This document shows positions 1-8,797 of a DNA stretch of 64,000 nt, piece by piece. Each line of letters starts with the position of its first letter. Within the stretch, counting starts at the first letter, position 1. This stretch comes from Kluyvera georgiana ATCC 51603 (GTDB lineage: Bacteria > Pseudomonadota > Gammaproteobacteria > Enterobacterales > Enterobacteriaceae). A model generated the notes under the pieces. That model worked only from the letters and a program-made list of their open reading frames with translations. It ran no database searches and was not told the origin of the DNA. The stretch covers positions 24,802 through 88,801 of the forward strand of contig NZ_LXEU01000088.1 of assembly GCF_001654985.1 (NCBI RefSeq), given 5' to 3'. The translations under genes and the position numbers were made by a program.

Positions 1-492
1 TTTTATGATGATGTCCCGCTGGTACCGGTATTTGCCGTTTTTGTCACGCTCGCGCTGTTGTATCGGCTGGCGATGTGGCTGATGTCGAAAAGCGAGAAAG
101 TGCAGGATCTACTCGAAGGCAAAGCGATTGTCATCGTGAAAGAAGGCCAACTGGCCTGGGAGAACGTGCGGCGAGCGAATCTGACGGAGCTGGATTTTTT
201 TATGGCGCTGCGTCTTAACAGCATTGAGCAACTTGGGCAGGTCCGCCTGGCGATTATGGAAACCGACGGCCAGATTAGCGTGTTTTTTTATCCCGACGAT
301 GAGGTAAAACCTGGCCTGTGTATCTTACCCAATAGCCTCACCCAGCGATTTAAAGCGGTGCCTGAGCCGGGAGAGTACGCGTGCGTCCGTTGCAGCTATG
401 TTGTCGGCCTACAGGCGGGGGAGCGCCAATTATGTCCGCGCTGCGCAAATCCGGCATGGACGAAGGTGAGCAGGGCGAAACGCATTGCCTGA
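1..492 (+). CDS. ycaP: YcaP, DUF421 membrane protein, 3' part only
   Basis: The reading frame is open from the first base, so the N-terminus lies outside the window. What is visible starts in the last hydrophobic stretch (VFAVFVTLALLYRLAMWLM), followed by the cytosolic DUF421 domain with KAIVIVKEGQL and the 'MALRLNSIEQLGQVRLAIMET' type core. The C-terminus carries two Cys-X2-Cys knuckles (CVRC and CPRC), a rubredoxin-like metal site. It matches E. coli YcaP, which also sits just upstream of serC. Function is unknown; family members are inner-membrane proteins. Identity is inferred from remembered family sequence and synteny. Confidence 0.88.
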   Translation, partial: FYDDVPLVPVFAVFVTLALLYRLAMWLMSKSEKVQDLLEGKAIVIVKEGQLAWENVRRANLTELDFFMALRLNSIEQLGQVRLAIMETDGQISVFFYPDDEVKPGLCILPNSLTQRFKAVPEPGEYACVRCSYVVGLQAGERQLCPRCANPAWTKVSRAKRIA

Positions 493-692
493 CAGCGATT
501 TTGTCGGTTTTGTACCGGCAAGACGGCAGAATCTATTGTGTGATGAACGGCGCATTTCGGCGGCAGAAAGTTTTAGACATTGCGGCGCGTGTCACTGAAT
601 GATAAAACCAATAGCCACAGGAATAACTTATGCCCACGCGTTGATGACGCGCGAGGCATGCGGTCAGACAACATTGCAATGTGGTGAGGGTT

Positions 693-1781
693 ATGGCTCA
701 GGTCTTTAATTTCAGTTCAGGTCCGGCGATGCTTCCGGCAGAAGTTCTTAAACTGGCGCAGAAAGAACTTTGCGACTGGAACGGGTTAGGTACGTCGGTA
801 ATGGAAGTCAGCCATCGTGGTAAAGAGTTTATCCACGTGGCAGAGGAAGCAGAAAAAGATTTCCGCGACCTGCTTAATATCCCTTCCAACTACAAAGTAC
901 TGTTCTGCCACGGCGGCGGACGCGGTCAGTTTGCCGGCGTTCCGCTGAACATTCTGGGCGACAAAACCACTGCCGACTACGTCGATGCGGGTTACTGGGC
1001 GGCAAGTGCGGTAAAAGAAGCCAAAAAATACTGCAACCCGAACGTGATTGACGCGAAAATTACCGTTGACGGCAAGCGCGCGGTCAAACCGATGCGTGAC
1101 TGGCAGCTTTCCGATAACGCGGCCTATTTGCACTACTGCCCGAATGAAACCATCGACGGCATCGCGATTGAAGAGACGCCGAACTTTGGTAAAGACGTGA
1201 TCGTTGCCGCTGACTTTTCATCGACCATTCTCTCTCGCCCGATTGACGTCAGCCGTTACGGCGTTATTTACGCAGGCGCGCAGAAAAACATTGGCCCGGC
1301 GGGCTTAACGCTGGTCATCGTGCGCGAAGATCTGCTGGGTAAAGCCCACGTGGCTTGCCCGTCGATTCTCGACTACACCGTGCTGAACGACAACGACTCC
1401 ATGTTCAACACGCCGCCGACCTTCGCCTGGTATCTGGCGGGTCTGGTCTTCAAATGGCTGAAAGAGCAGGGCGGCGTTGCGGCCATGGACCGCATCAATC
1501 AGCAGAAGGCCGATCTTCTGTATAACACCATTGATGGTAGTGATTTCTACCGTAACGACGTGGCCAGCGCCAACCGTTCCCGCATGAACGTGCCGTTCCA
1601 GCTGGCCGATAGCGCGCTGGACAAAGTGTTCCTCGAGGAATCCTTTGCCGCTGGCCTGCACGCGCTGAAAGGCCACCGCGTGGTGGGCGGGATGCGCGCA
1701 TCCATCTATAACGCTATGCCGCTGGCTGGCGTACAGGCGTTGACGGAGTTCATGCAGGACTTCGAACGTCGCCACGGTTAA
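693..1781 (+). CDS. serC: Phosphoserine aminotransferase SerC
   Basis: PLP enzyme that converts 3-phosphohydroxypyruvate plus glutamate to phosphoserine in serine synthesis; it also acts on the 4-phosphohydroxy-threonine precursor of pyridoxal phosphate. 362 residues, the same length as E. coli SerC. Visible hallmarks are the N-terminal [10 protein letters not shown], the [10 protein letters not shown] phosphate loop and [12 protein letters not shown] with the Schiff-base lysine (Lys198 by E. coli numbering). The start MAQVFNF at 693 was chosen over the GTG at 681 because it matches the family start and has a GAGG sequence just upstream. It is followed by an attenuating hairpin and aroA, the conserved serC-aroA operon. 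Confidence 0.97.
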   Translation: MAQVFNFSSGPAMLPAEVLKLAQKELCDWNGLGTSVMEVSHRGKEFIHVAEEAEKDFRDLLNIPSNYKVLFCHGGGRGQFAGVPLNILGDKTTADYVDAGYWAASAVKEAKKYCNPNVIDAKITVDGKRAVKPMRDWQLSDNAAYLHYCPNETIDGIAIEETPNFGKDVIVAADFSSTILSRPIDVSRYGVIYAGAQKNIGPAGLTLVIVREDLLGKAHVACPSILDYTVLNDNDSMFNTPPTFAWYLAGLVFKWLKEQGGVAAMDRINQQKADLLYNTIDGSDFYRNDVASANRSRMNVPFQLADSALDKVFLEESFAAGLHALKGHRVVGGMRASIYNAMPLAGVQALTEFMQDFERRHG

Positions 1782-1798
1782 TTTTAGTTTTTGTTCAT

Positions 1799-1826
1799 CC
1801 CCACAGCATCTGTCTGTGGGGTTTTT
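1799..1826 (+). terminator. serC-aroA intercistronic hairpin (partial terminator)
   Basis: Perfect 8-bp stem CCCCACAG (1799-1806) / CTGTGGGG (1814-1821) with a 7-base loop, followed directly by five T. It lies between serC and aroA. In E. coli the equivalent structure ends part of the serC transcripts and lowers aroA expression; that role here is inferred. Confidence 0.85.
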
Positions 1827-1852
1827 ACTTCTGCTTTTGAGAGTTGAGTTTC

Positions 1853-3136
1853 ATGGAATCCCTGACGTTACAACCTATCGCGCGCGTAGACGGCACGATT
1901 AATCTGCCTGGTTCTAAAAGCGTGTCGAACCGTGCGCTGCTGCTGGCGGCGCTGGCGCGTGGCACCACCGTCCTGACAAACCTGCTGGACAGCGATGATG
2001 TTCGCCACATGCTGAACGCGTTGAAAGCGCTGGGAATTCACTACACCCTGTCTGCCGATCGTACCCGCTGCGAAGTGACCGGAAACGGCGGCCCGCTGCA
2101 GGCTTCCGGCGAGCTGGAACTGTTCCTGGGGAATGCGGGTACCGCCATGCGTCCGCTGGCTGCCGCGCTGTGCCTCGGCGCAAACAATATCGTGCTGACC
2201 GGCGAACCGCGCATGAAGGAGCGCCCGATTGGTCACCTGGTCGATGCCCTGTGTCAGGGCGGCGCGCAGATTGAGTATCTGGAGCAGGAGAACTACCCGC
2301 CGCTACGCCTGAAAGGTGGCTTCAATGGCGGCAGCGTGGAGGTTGACGGCAGCGTTTCCAGTCAGTTTCTGACCGCGCTGCTGATGACTGCGCCGCTGGC
2401 GCCGCAGGACACCACTATTAGCATCAAGGGCGATCTGGTCTCAAAACCGTATATTGATATCACTCTGCACCTGATGAAAACCTTCGGTGTTGAAGTTGAA
2501 AATCAGAATTACCAGCGCTTCGTCGTAAACGGTAATCAGCAGTATGTTTCTCCTGGGCATTATCTGGTGGAAGGCGACGCCTCTTCGGCTTCTTACTTCC
2601 TTGCTGCCGGGGCGATTAAAGGAGGCACCGTGAAGGTGACCGGTATTGGCCGCCACAGCGTACAGGGCGATATTCGCTTTGCTGACGTGCTGGAGAAAAT
2701 GGGCGCAACCATCACCTGGGGCGACGACTATATTGCCTGCACGCACGGCGAGCTGAACGCGATTGATATGGATATGAACCATATCCCTGACGCGGCGATG
2801 ACGATTGCCACCGCGGCGCTGTTTGCCAAAGGCACGACTACGCTGCGTAACATCTATAACTGGCGCGTGAAAGAGACTGACCGCCTGTTCGCGATGGCGA
2901 CCGAACTACGTAAAGTGGGCGCTGAAGTTGAAGAGGGTGAAGACTACATTCGTGTGACACCGCCTGCGACGCTGAATTTTGCGGAAATCGGTACCTATAA
3001 CGATCACCGTATGGCGATGTGTTTCTCGCTGGTGGCGCTGTCGGATACCCCAGTCACCATCCTTGACCCGAAATGTACGGCGAAAACTTTCCCGGACTAT
3101 TTCGAGCAGTTGGCGCGCATTAGCACGCTGGCCTAG
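1853..3136 (+). CDS. aroA: EPSP synthase AroA (5-enolpyruvylshikimate-3-phosphate synthase)
   Basis: Sixth step of the shikimate pathway: transfers enolpyruvyl from PEP to shikimate-3-phosphate; the glyphosate target. 427 residues, equal to E. coli AroA. Hallmarks include the N-terminal [13 protein letters not shown] (S3P-binding Lys/Ser/Arg), [13 protein letters not shown] with the class I glycine near residue 96, [16 protein letters not shown], and the C-terminal [10 protein letters not shown] and YNDHRMAM. These are the class I (glyphosate-sensitive) forms of the motifs. Start MESLTLQP at 1853 fits the family; the GTG nine bases upstream is not needed. Second gene of the serC operon. Confidence 0.97.
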   Translation: MESLTLQPIARVDGTINLPGSKSVSNRALLLAALARGTTVLTNLLDSDDVRHMLNALKALGIHYTLSADRTRCEVTGNGGPLQASGELELFLGNAGTAMRPLAAALCLGANNIVLTGEPRMKERPIGHLVDALCQGGAQIEYLEQENYPPLRLKGGFNGGSVEVDGSVSSQFLTALLMTAPLAPQDTTISIKGDLVSKPYIDITLHLMKTFGVEVENQNYQRFVVNGNQQYVSPGHYLVEGDASSASYFLAAGAIKGGTVKVTGIGRHSVQGDIRFADVLEKMGATITWGDDYIACTHGELNAIDMDMNHIPDAAMTIATAALFAKGTTTLRNIYNWRVKETDRLFAMATELRKVGAEVEEGEDYIRVTPPATLNFAEIGTYNDHRMAMCFSLVALSDTPVTILDPKCTAKTFPDYFEQLARISTLA

Positions 3137-3151
3137 TTCTTTCTCGCATGC

Positions 3152-3180
3152 AAAAACGCTGACCGGATGTCGGCGTTTTT
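3152..3180 (+). terminator. Rho-independent terminator after aroA
   Basis: Stem AAAAACGCTGAC (3152-3163) / GTCGGCGTTTTT (3169-3180), 12 bp with one G-U pair and a 5-base loop, running into a T tract of eight. It closes the serC-aroA operon. In K-12 ycaL follows aroA; here the 241-bp gap to cmk holds only this terminator and the cmk upstream region. Confidence 0.9.
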
Positions 3181-3327
3181 TTTCGGACTTTTTGCGGCAA
3201 AAATTAAATCATCGTCACTTTCCGGGCTAGCTCACCCCAGGCCCACTATACTTGTCTATTCTCCTGCTATTGATAGGGCTAATTCTGGAATTCGCAGACA
3301 AAGGTAACCGTCTGACGCAGAGATGCG

Positions 3328-3333
3328 TATAAT
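3328..3333 (+). promoter_or_regulatory. Candidate -10 box for cmk-rpsA
   Basis: A perfect TATAAT lies about 45 bases ahead of the cmk start, in the context ATGCGTATAATGCGCGG. No good -35 is seen at 16-18 bases, so this is a tentative call from the -10 match and position alone. Confidence 0.4.
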
Positions 3334-3377
3334 GCGCGGCGTTTACGTTATGTATGCCTTTTATTAAGGAGAGAGAG

Positions 3378-4061
3378 ATGACGGCAATTGCTCCGGTAAT
3401 TACCATTGACGGCCCGAGCGGCGCAGGTAAAGGCACGCTGTGCAAAGCGATGGCAGAAGCACTGCAATGGCATTTGCTGGACTCCGGCGCTATCTATCGC
3501 GTGCTGGCGCTTGCGGCGCTGCATCACCATGTTGATGTGAACTCTGAAGATGCACTGGTCCCGCTTGCGGCGCATCTGGACGTACGTTTTGTCTCTACTG
3601 ATGGCGCGCTGGAAGTTATCCTTGAAGGAGAAGACGTTAGCGGCGAAATTCGTACCCAGGAAGTGGCCAACGCCGCGTCACAGGTTGCTGCCTTCCCGCG
3701 CGTGCGTGAGGCGCTGCTGCGCCGTCAGCGCGCTTTCCGCGAAGCGCCAGGGCTGATTGCCGACGGTCGCGATATGGGCACCGTGGTGTTCCCGGACGCG
3801 CCGGTCAAAATCTTCCTCGATGCCTCATCGGAAGAACGCGCGCAACGCCGCATGCTACAGTTGCAGGAAAAGGGCTTTAGTGTTAACTTTGAGCGCCTTT
3901 TGGCAGAGATAAAGGAGCGAGACGACCGCGATCGTAATCGTGCCGTTGCGCCGCTGGTTCCTGCCGCCGATGCTTTAGTGTTGGATTCCACCACCTTAAG
4001 CATTGAGCAAGTAATTGAAAAAGCGTTAGACTATGCGCGCCAGAAATTGGCAATCGCGTAA
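3378..4061 (+). CDS. cmk: Cytidylate kinase Cmk
   Basis: Phosphorylates CMP and dCMP with ATP to the diphosphates, recycling CMP from RNA and lipid turnover. 227 residues, as in E. coli. The P-loop GPSGAGKGT is at residues 12-20. The family-specific CMP-binding insert (residues about 60-130) and [23 protein letters not shown] follow, then the lid region [30 protein letters not shown]. Start MTAIAPV at 3378 has a strong AAGGAGAGAG ribosome site; the upstream in-frame ATG at 3354 has none. Co-transcribed with rpsA in E. coli, with rpsA promoters partly inside cmk. Confidence 0.97.
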   Translation: MTAIAPVITIDGPSGAGKGTLCKAMAEALQWHLLDSGAIYRVLALAALHHHVDVNSEDALVPLAAHLDVRFVSTDGALEVILEGEDVSGEIRTQEVANAASQVAAFPRVREALLRRQRAFREAPGLIADGRDMGTVVFPDAPVKIFLDASSEERAQRRMLQLQEKGFSVNFERLLAEIKERDDRDRNRAVAPLVPAADALVLDSTTLSIEQVIEKALDYARQKLAIA

Positions 4062-4173
4062 GACGCGACCGAATTTGCAGTACCCCCGTTGCAAAGGATT
4101 GACAGCGGGTATGTGAAACAACCCCATCCGACAAGGTGTCAGGTGGACGTTAATATTAACCTGAAGATTAAAC
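4062..4173 (+). promoter_or_regulatory. rpsA untranslated leader (S1 autoregulatory region)
   Basis: The 112 bases before rpsA carry no strong Shine-Dalgarno; only GAAGATTAAAC precedes the ATG, as in E. coli. There, this structured leader is bound by S1 itself to repress its own synthesis. Function here is by close similarity. A TTGACA at 4099-4104 has no matching -10 at proper spacing. Confidence 0.6.
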
Positions 4174-5847
4174 ATGACTGAATCTTTTGCTCAACTGTTT
4201 GAAGAATCCTTAAAAGAAATCGAAACCCGCCCGGGTTCCATCGTTCGTGGTGTTGTTGTTGCTATCGACAAAGACGTAGTACTGGTTGACGCCGGTCTGA
4301 AATCTGAGTCTGCCATTCCGGCTGAGCAGTTCAAAAACGCCCAGGGCGAACTGGAAATCCAGGTTGGTGACGAAGTTGACGTTGCTCTGGATGCAGTAGA
4401 AGACGGCTTCGGTGAAACCCTGCTGTCCCGTGAGAAAGCTAAACGTCACGAAGCTTGGATCACGCTGGAAAAAGCTTACGAAGAAGCTGAAACTGTAGTT
4501 GGTGTTATCAACGGCAAAGTTAAAGGTGGCTTCACTGTTGAGCTGAACGGTATTCGTGCGTTCCTGCCGGGTTCCCTGGTAGACGTTCGTCCGGTGCGCG
4601 ATACTCTGCACCTGGAAGGCAAAGAGCTTGAGTTCAAAGTAATCAAGCTGGACCAGAAGCGTAACAACGTTGTTGTTTCTCGTCGTGCCGTTATCGAATC
4701 CGAAAACAGCGCAGAGCGCGATCAACTGCTGGAAAACCTGCAGGAAGGCATGGAAGTTAAAGGTATCGTTAAGAACCTCACTGACTACGGTGCATTCGTT
4801 GATCTGGGCGGCGTTGACGGCCTGCTGCACATCACCGATATGGCCTGGAAACGCGTTAAGCATCCGAGCGAAATCGTGAACGTTGGCGACGAAATCAACG
4901 TTAAAGTGCTGAAATTCGACCGCGAGCGTACTCGTGTATCTCTGGGCCTGAAACAGCTGGGCGAAGATCCATGGGTAGCTATCGCTAAGCGTTATCCGGA
5001 AGGTACCAAACTGACCGGTCGCGTGACCAACCTGACCGACTACGGCTGCTTCGTTGAAATCGAAGAAGGCGTTGAAGGCCTGGTTCACGTTTCCGAAATG
5101 GATTGGACCAACAAAAACATCCACCCGTCCAAAGTTGTTAACGTTGGCGACGTAGTGGAAGTGATGGTTCTGGATATCGACGAAGAACGTCGTCGTATCT
5201 CCCTGGGTCTGAAGCAGTGCAAATCTAACCCATGGCAGCAGTTCGCAGAAACCCACAACAAGGGCGACCGCGTTGAAGGTAAAATCAAGTCTATCACTGA
5301 CTTCGGTATCTTCATCGGCCTGGACGGCGGCATCGACGGCCTGGTTCACCTGTCTGACATCTCCTGGAACGTTGCAGGCGAAGAAGCCGTTCGTGAATAC
5401 AAAAAAGGCGACGAAATCGCAGCAGTTGTTCTGCAGGTTGACGCAGAGCGTGAGCGTATCTCCCTGGGCGTTAAACAGCTCGCAGAAGATCCGTTCAACA
5501 ACTGGGTTGCTCTGAACAAGAAAGGCGCAATCGTAAACGGTAAAGTGACTGCAGTTGACGCTAAAGGCGCAACCGTAGAACTGGCTGACGGCGTTGAGGG
5601 TTACCTGCGCGCTTCTGAAGCTTCCCGTGACCGCGTTGAAGATGCGACTCTGGTTCTGAGCGTTGGCGACGACGTTGAAGCTAAATTCACCGGCGTTGAT
5701 CGCAAAAACCGCGCAATTAGCCTGTCTGTTCGTGCGAAAGACGAAGCTGACGAGAAAGATGCAATCGCTACTGTTAACAACAAACAGGAAGACGGCAACT
5801 TCTCCAACGCTATGGCTGAAGCATTCAAAGCAGCTAAAGGCGAGTAA
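4174..5847 (+). CDS. rpsA: 30S ribosomal protein S1
   Basis: Largest ribosomal protein; binds mRNA and brings it to the 30S subunit, and is needed for most translation starts in Gram-negatives. 557 residues, same as E. coli. Six S1 (OB-fold) repeats are visible, for example [23 protein letters not shown] and [23 protein letters not shown], each closing with a 'RISLGLKQ' type end. The N-terminal [13 protein letters not shown] segment is the ribosome (S2) anchor. Codon use is strongly biased to frequent codons, as expected for a highly expressed gene. It lies between cmk and ihfB. Confidence 0.98.
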   Translation: MTESFAQLFEESLKEIETRPGSIVRGVVVAIDKDVVLVDAGLKSESAIPAEQFKNAQGELEIQVGDEVDVALDAVEDGFGETLLSREKAKRHEAWITLEKAYEEAETVVGVINGKVKGGFTVELNGIRAFLPGSLVDVRPVRDTLHLEGKELEFKVIKLDQKRNNVVVSRRAVIESENSAERDQLLENLQEGMEVKGIVKNLTDYGAFVDLGGVDGLLHITDMAWKRVKHPSEIVNVGDEINVKVLKFDRERTRVSLGLKQLGEDPWVAIAKRYPEGTKLTGRVTNLTDYGCFVEIEEGVEGLVHVSEMDWTNKNIHPSKVVNVGDVVEVMVLDIDEERRRISLGLKQCKSNPWQQFAETHNKGDRVEGKIKSITDFGIFIGLDGGIDGLVHLSDISWNVAGEEAVREYKKGDEIAAVVLQVDAERERISLGVKQLAEDPFNNWVALNKKGAIVNGKVTAVDAKGATVELADGVEGYLRASEASRDRVEDATLVLSVGDDVEAKFTGVDRKNRAISLSVRAKDEADEKDAIATVNNKQEDGNFSNAMAEAFKAAKGE

Positions 5848-5891
5848 TCTTGCGCATTCGGGTTTAACAACCTGAATTGTGATGAGTTTAC

Positions 5892-5920
5892 TTGACAGAT
5901 TGCAGGTTTCGGCCTGTAAT
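5892..5920 (+). promoter_or_regulatory. Strong sigma70 promoter for ihfB
   Basis: TTGACA (5892-5897), exactly 17 bases, then TGTAAT (5915-5920). Predicted start is near 5927, about 70 bases ahead of ihfB. It fits an independent ihfB promoter between rpsA and ihfB. Confidence 0.8.
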
Positions 5921-5928
5921 CTAGCACA

Positions 5929-5954
5929 AAGGGCGGCTACGGCCGCCCTTGTTT
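5929..5954 (+). terminator. rpsA terminator hairpin at the start of the ihfB leader
   Basis: Perfect 9-bp stem AAGGGCGGC (5929-5937) / GCCGCCCTT (5942-5950) with TACG loop, then GTTT. The stem would end rpsA transcripts. It also begins at or just after the predicted start of the ihfB promoter upstream, so it would form a 5' hairpin on ihfB mRNA. The T run is short, so termination may be partial. Confidence 0.7.
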
Positions 5955-5999
5955 AATAAGCTGTTAGCTAATTTTCCTTGAAAGGAAACCGGAGGAATC

Positions 6000-6284
6000 A
6001 TGACCAAGTCAGAATTGATTGAAAGACTTGCCAGCCAGCAATCCCATATCCCTGCCAAAGCAGTGGAAGATGCGGTGAAAGAGATGCTGGAGCATATGGC
6101 CTCAACCCTGGCCCAGGGCGAGCGCATTGAAATCCGCGGTTTCGGCAGCTTCTCTCTGCACTATCGAGCACCACGTACCGGGCGTAACCCGAAAACTGGC
6201 GACAAAGTGGAACTGGAAGGCAAGTATGTGCCACACTTCAAGCCGGGCAAAGAACTGCGCGACCGCGCCAATATTTACGATTGA
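6000..6284 (+). CDS. ihfB: Integration host factor subunit beta
   Basis: Forms the IHF heterodimer with IhfA, which bends DNA sharply at specific sites and supports replication initiation, site-specific recombination and transcription. 94 residues, same as E. coli. The DNA-binding beta arm is seen in [25 protein letters not shown], with the intercalating proline in the 'GRNPKTG' tip. Preceded by a good GGAGG ribosome site at 5991-5995 and its own promoter. Confidence 0.97.
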   Translation: MTKSELIERLASQQSHIPAKAVEDAVKEMLEHMASTLAQGERIEIRGFGSFSLHYRAPRTGRNPKTGDKVELEGKYVPHFKPGKELRDRANIYD

Positions 6285-6319
6285 GTTTTGACCGCTAACC
6301 GGCGGTAAACTTGGTTGAG

Positions 6320-6345
6320 AAAAAAGCACCTGCGGGTGCTTTTTT
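6320..6345 (+). terminator. Rho-independent terminator after ihfB
   Basis: Perfect 11-bp stem AAAAAAGCACC (6320-6330) / GGTGCTTTTTT (6335-6345) with TGCG loop. The A and T tracts make it potentially active in both directions. Confidence 0.9.
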
Positions 6346-6499
6346 CGTTTTTACAAATCCACTCTGGAATACCCCTCGCAGTTTCTTCGCAACGGCTGCA
6401 CGCGCCGCATATTCACCTGACGCCGCTTCGCACGCTTTACGATCCGCTCACGACAATTCCCTCATCTCGCGCAACACTACCGATAACAAGGAGGTGTCA

Positions 6500-8761
6500 A
6501 TGCGTTTGCCGCAGCTGGCTGGCTATATGCTGGCCGGAATCTTACCGCTGAGCGTGCTGCCAGAACTACCCGCGCTTTGGTGTATTAAGCTTGCCATTGT
6601 TGGGCTGATTCTCCTCAGCGCGTGTGGACGGTTGGGGCGCTCCGCTTCATTGGTGGGGCTTATGTTCTGTTGGGGCGTTCTGGCGGCGTGGCAGGTGCAG
6701 TGGCCTGCATTGACGCTACCGGGGAAAAACCGACAGGTTGAGTTGACGATAACGCAAACCGACGGGCAGACGACACATCAGGGCACGATCACCCGGCTGG
6801 AAGGTCAGCGCCTGTTCCCGGGCATCGCTATTACCCTCTACGGTAGCTATCTGCCACAGCCGCCGTGCGTTGGTCAGCGTTGGCAGATGACGATTCGTGC
6901 CCGGCCCGTCCACGGCCAGTTAAACGCAGGGGGCTTCGACTCTCAGCGCTACGCGTTATCACAGCATCGTATCTTAACCGGGAGAATCATCTCCGCAGGA
7001 ATACTGGAGAGCGCCTGCAGCCTGCGTGCCCGCTACCTGACATCGCTGCAAACGTCTCTCGCAACCTATCCCTGGCATGATGTCATGCTGGCGCTTGGGA
7101 TGGGGGAGCGGCTCTCGGTCGCGCCGGAGATTAAATCGCTAATGCAGCAAACCGGGACTTCACACCTGATGGCGATTTCCGGGCTGCATATTGCGCTCGG
7201 CGCTTCCCTGGGGTGGCTGTTGGTGCGTGCCGTGCAGTTTTTTCTTCCCGTCTGGCTGATTAACTGGCGTTTGCCGCTCCTGGTGTCACTGACGAGCGGA
7301 TTCGCCTACGCAGCGCTGACGGGAATGCAGCCGCCCGCGATGCGAACGGTGGTGGCTGCCACCGTCTGCTGTCTGCTCCGTTTACACGCCAGGCGCTGGG
7401 CTGGCTGGGAAGTCTGGCTTTGCTGTCTGGCTACCATTCTGTTTCTCGACCCGCTGGCAGTGCTGTCCGATAGCCTGTGGTTGTCGGCAGCTGCGGTCGG
7501 CGCGCTCATTTTCTGGTACCAATGGGTACCGTTGCCCGCGTGGGCATATCCACGATGGTTTCGCCCGCTCGCGAGTCTGATCCATCTACAGCTGGGTTTG
7601 ATGCTGCTGTTAACCCCGCTGCAAGTCATGTTGTTTCACGGTATCAGCGTAACCTCGCTGCTGGCGAATCTGGTGGCGGTACCGGTGGTGACGTTTATCG
7701 CTGTGCCGCTGATTCTGCTGGCGATGTTTCTGCATCTGTGCGGCCCAATGACGCTGGAAACAATGACATGGTACGGCGCCGACCGGGTGATGGCGCTGGT
7801 GTTTGGTTACTTACGCCTGCTGCCAACCGGATGGTGGAACATTGGCAGCGCATGGCTGGGAATTTCGCTGCTGCCGTGGGGAGCGTTGATTCTCTGGCGC
7901 TTGCACGGTTGGTTGCGCTTTCCGGCGCTAGGGTTGTCGTTAAGCATCCTGTTGGCCTTCCCATTGTGGCGTAAAACGCCAGAAGATCAGTGGCGGGTCA
8001 CCATGCTTGATGTCGGGCAGGGGTTAGCGATGGTGATTACGCGGGGTGACAAAGCGTTGCTCTACGATACCGGGCTAGCCTGGCCGGGCGGTGACAGCGG
8101 CGAACAGCTCATTGCGCCCTGGCTGCGCTGGCACGGGCTTACGCCTCAGGGCATTATTCTGAGCCACGATCATCTGGATCATCGCGGCGGTCTGCGCTCG
8201 CTACGACAGAGCTGGCCGGGAATGTGGGTCAGAAGCCCGCTGGGCTGGGCCGGTCATCAACCCTGCGCACGCGGGGAAGCCTGGCAGTGGCAGGGGTTAA
8301 CCTTTCGTGCGCTCTGGCCGCTGCCGGGGAAGGCACAGAAGGGTAATAACGGTTCCTGCGTCGTGAGGGTAGATGATGGCAAAAACAGCATCCTGCTGAC
8401 GGGAGATATTGAATTATCGGCAGAAATGGCCATGATTAGCCGTTTCTGGCAGCCATTTGCGTCTACAATTATCCAGGTCCCACATCACGGTAGCTCGACG
8501 TCCTCGGGGATGGCGCTGATTCAACGGGTGGGCGGCGAGGCGGCTTTGGCATCCGCATCCCGCTATAACGCATGGCACCTGCCTTCCACGAAGGTCAGGG
8601 CGCGCTATCTGCAGCGACAGTATGCCTGGTTCGATACACCGCATCAGGGGCAAATTACACTCACTTTTAGTGCCGATGGCTGGAAGATTGAAGGCTTACG
8701 AGATCAACTTTTACCTCGTTGGTATCATCAGTGGTTTGGCGAGACTCGCGATAACGGGTAG
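6500..8761 (+). CDS. ycaI: ComEC/Rec2-family DNA-uptake channel protein YcaI
   Basis: Inner-membrane protein of the ComEC family, the channel that takes single-stranded DNA into the cytoplasm in competent bacteria. 753 residues, close to E. coli YcaI. An N-terminal membrane pair and OB-like domain come first. The Competence core follows, with TSHLMAISGLHIALGAS and many hydrophobic helices. A C-terminal metallo-beta-lactamase-like domain begins at WRVTMLDVGQGLAMVI, with metal motif HDHLDHRGG, LLTGDIE and VPHHGSSTSS. Start 6500 has AAGGAGG ahead; the longer frame from 6311 would begin inside the ihfB terminator. Its stop lies 36 bases before msbA. Natural transformation is not well shown in enterics, though family members can help use DNA as food. 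Confidence 0.92.
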   Translation: MRLPQLAGYMLAGILPLSVLPELPALWCIKLAIVGLILLSACGRLGRSASLVGLMFCWGVLAAWQVQWPALTLPGKNRQVELTITQTDGQTTHQGTITRLEGQRLFPGIAITLYGSYLPQPPCVGQRWQMTIRARPVHGQLNAGGFDSQRYALSQHRILTGRIISAGILESACSLRARYLTSLQTSLATYPWHDVMLALGMGERLSVAPEIKSLMQQTGTSHLMAISGLHIALGASLGWLLVRAVQFFLPVWLINWRLPLLVSLTSGFAYAALTGMQPPAMRTVVAATVCCLLRLHARRWAGWEVWLCCLATILFLDPLAVLSDSLWLSAAAVGALIFWYQWVPLPAWAYPRWFRPLASLIHLQLGLMLLLTPLQVMLFHGISVTSLLANLVAVPVVTFIAVPLILLAMFLHLCGPMTLETMTWYGADRVMALVFGYLRLLPTGWWNIGSAWLGISLLPWGALILWRLHGWLRFPALGLSLSILLAFPLWRKTPEDQWRVTMLDVGQGLAMVITRGDKALLYDTGLAWPGGDSGEQLIAPWLRWHGLTPQGIILSHDHLDHRGGLRSLRQSWPGMWVRSPLGWAGHQPCARGEAWQWQGLTFRALWPLPGKAQKGNNGSCVVRVDDGKNSILLTGDIELSAEMAMISRFWQPFASTIIQVPHHGSSTSSGMALIQRVGGEAALASASRYNAWHLPSTKVRARYLQRQYAWFDTPHQGQITLTFSADGWKIEGLRDQLLPRWYHQWFGETRDNG

Positions 8762-8797
8762 AATATGCGGCTATTTCAACACAAGCTGGTTTTTTGA

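Noticed and set aside
381..602. 73-codon frame overlapping the end of ycaP
   Set aside because: Out of frame with ycaP, no ribosome site, and no family match.
4099..4127. TTGACA as an rpsA promoter -35
   Set aside because: No -10 hexamer at 16-18 bases; the sequence there is ACCCCATCC.
4210..5349. 379-codon open frame on the minus strand through rpsA
   Set aside because: Shadow of the biased codons and repeats of rpsA; no ribosome site, and the translation is low-complexity with no family likeness.
6311..6499. N-terminal extension of ycaI
   Set aside because: It would begin in the ihfB terminator; a strong ribosome site precedes 6500.
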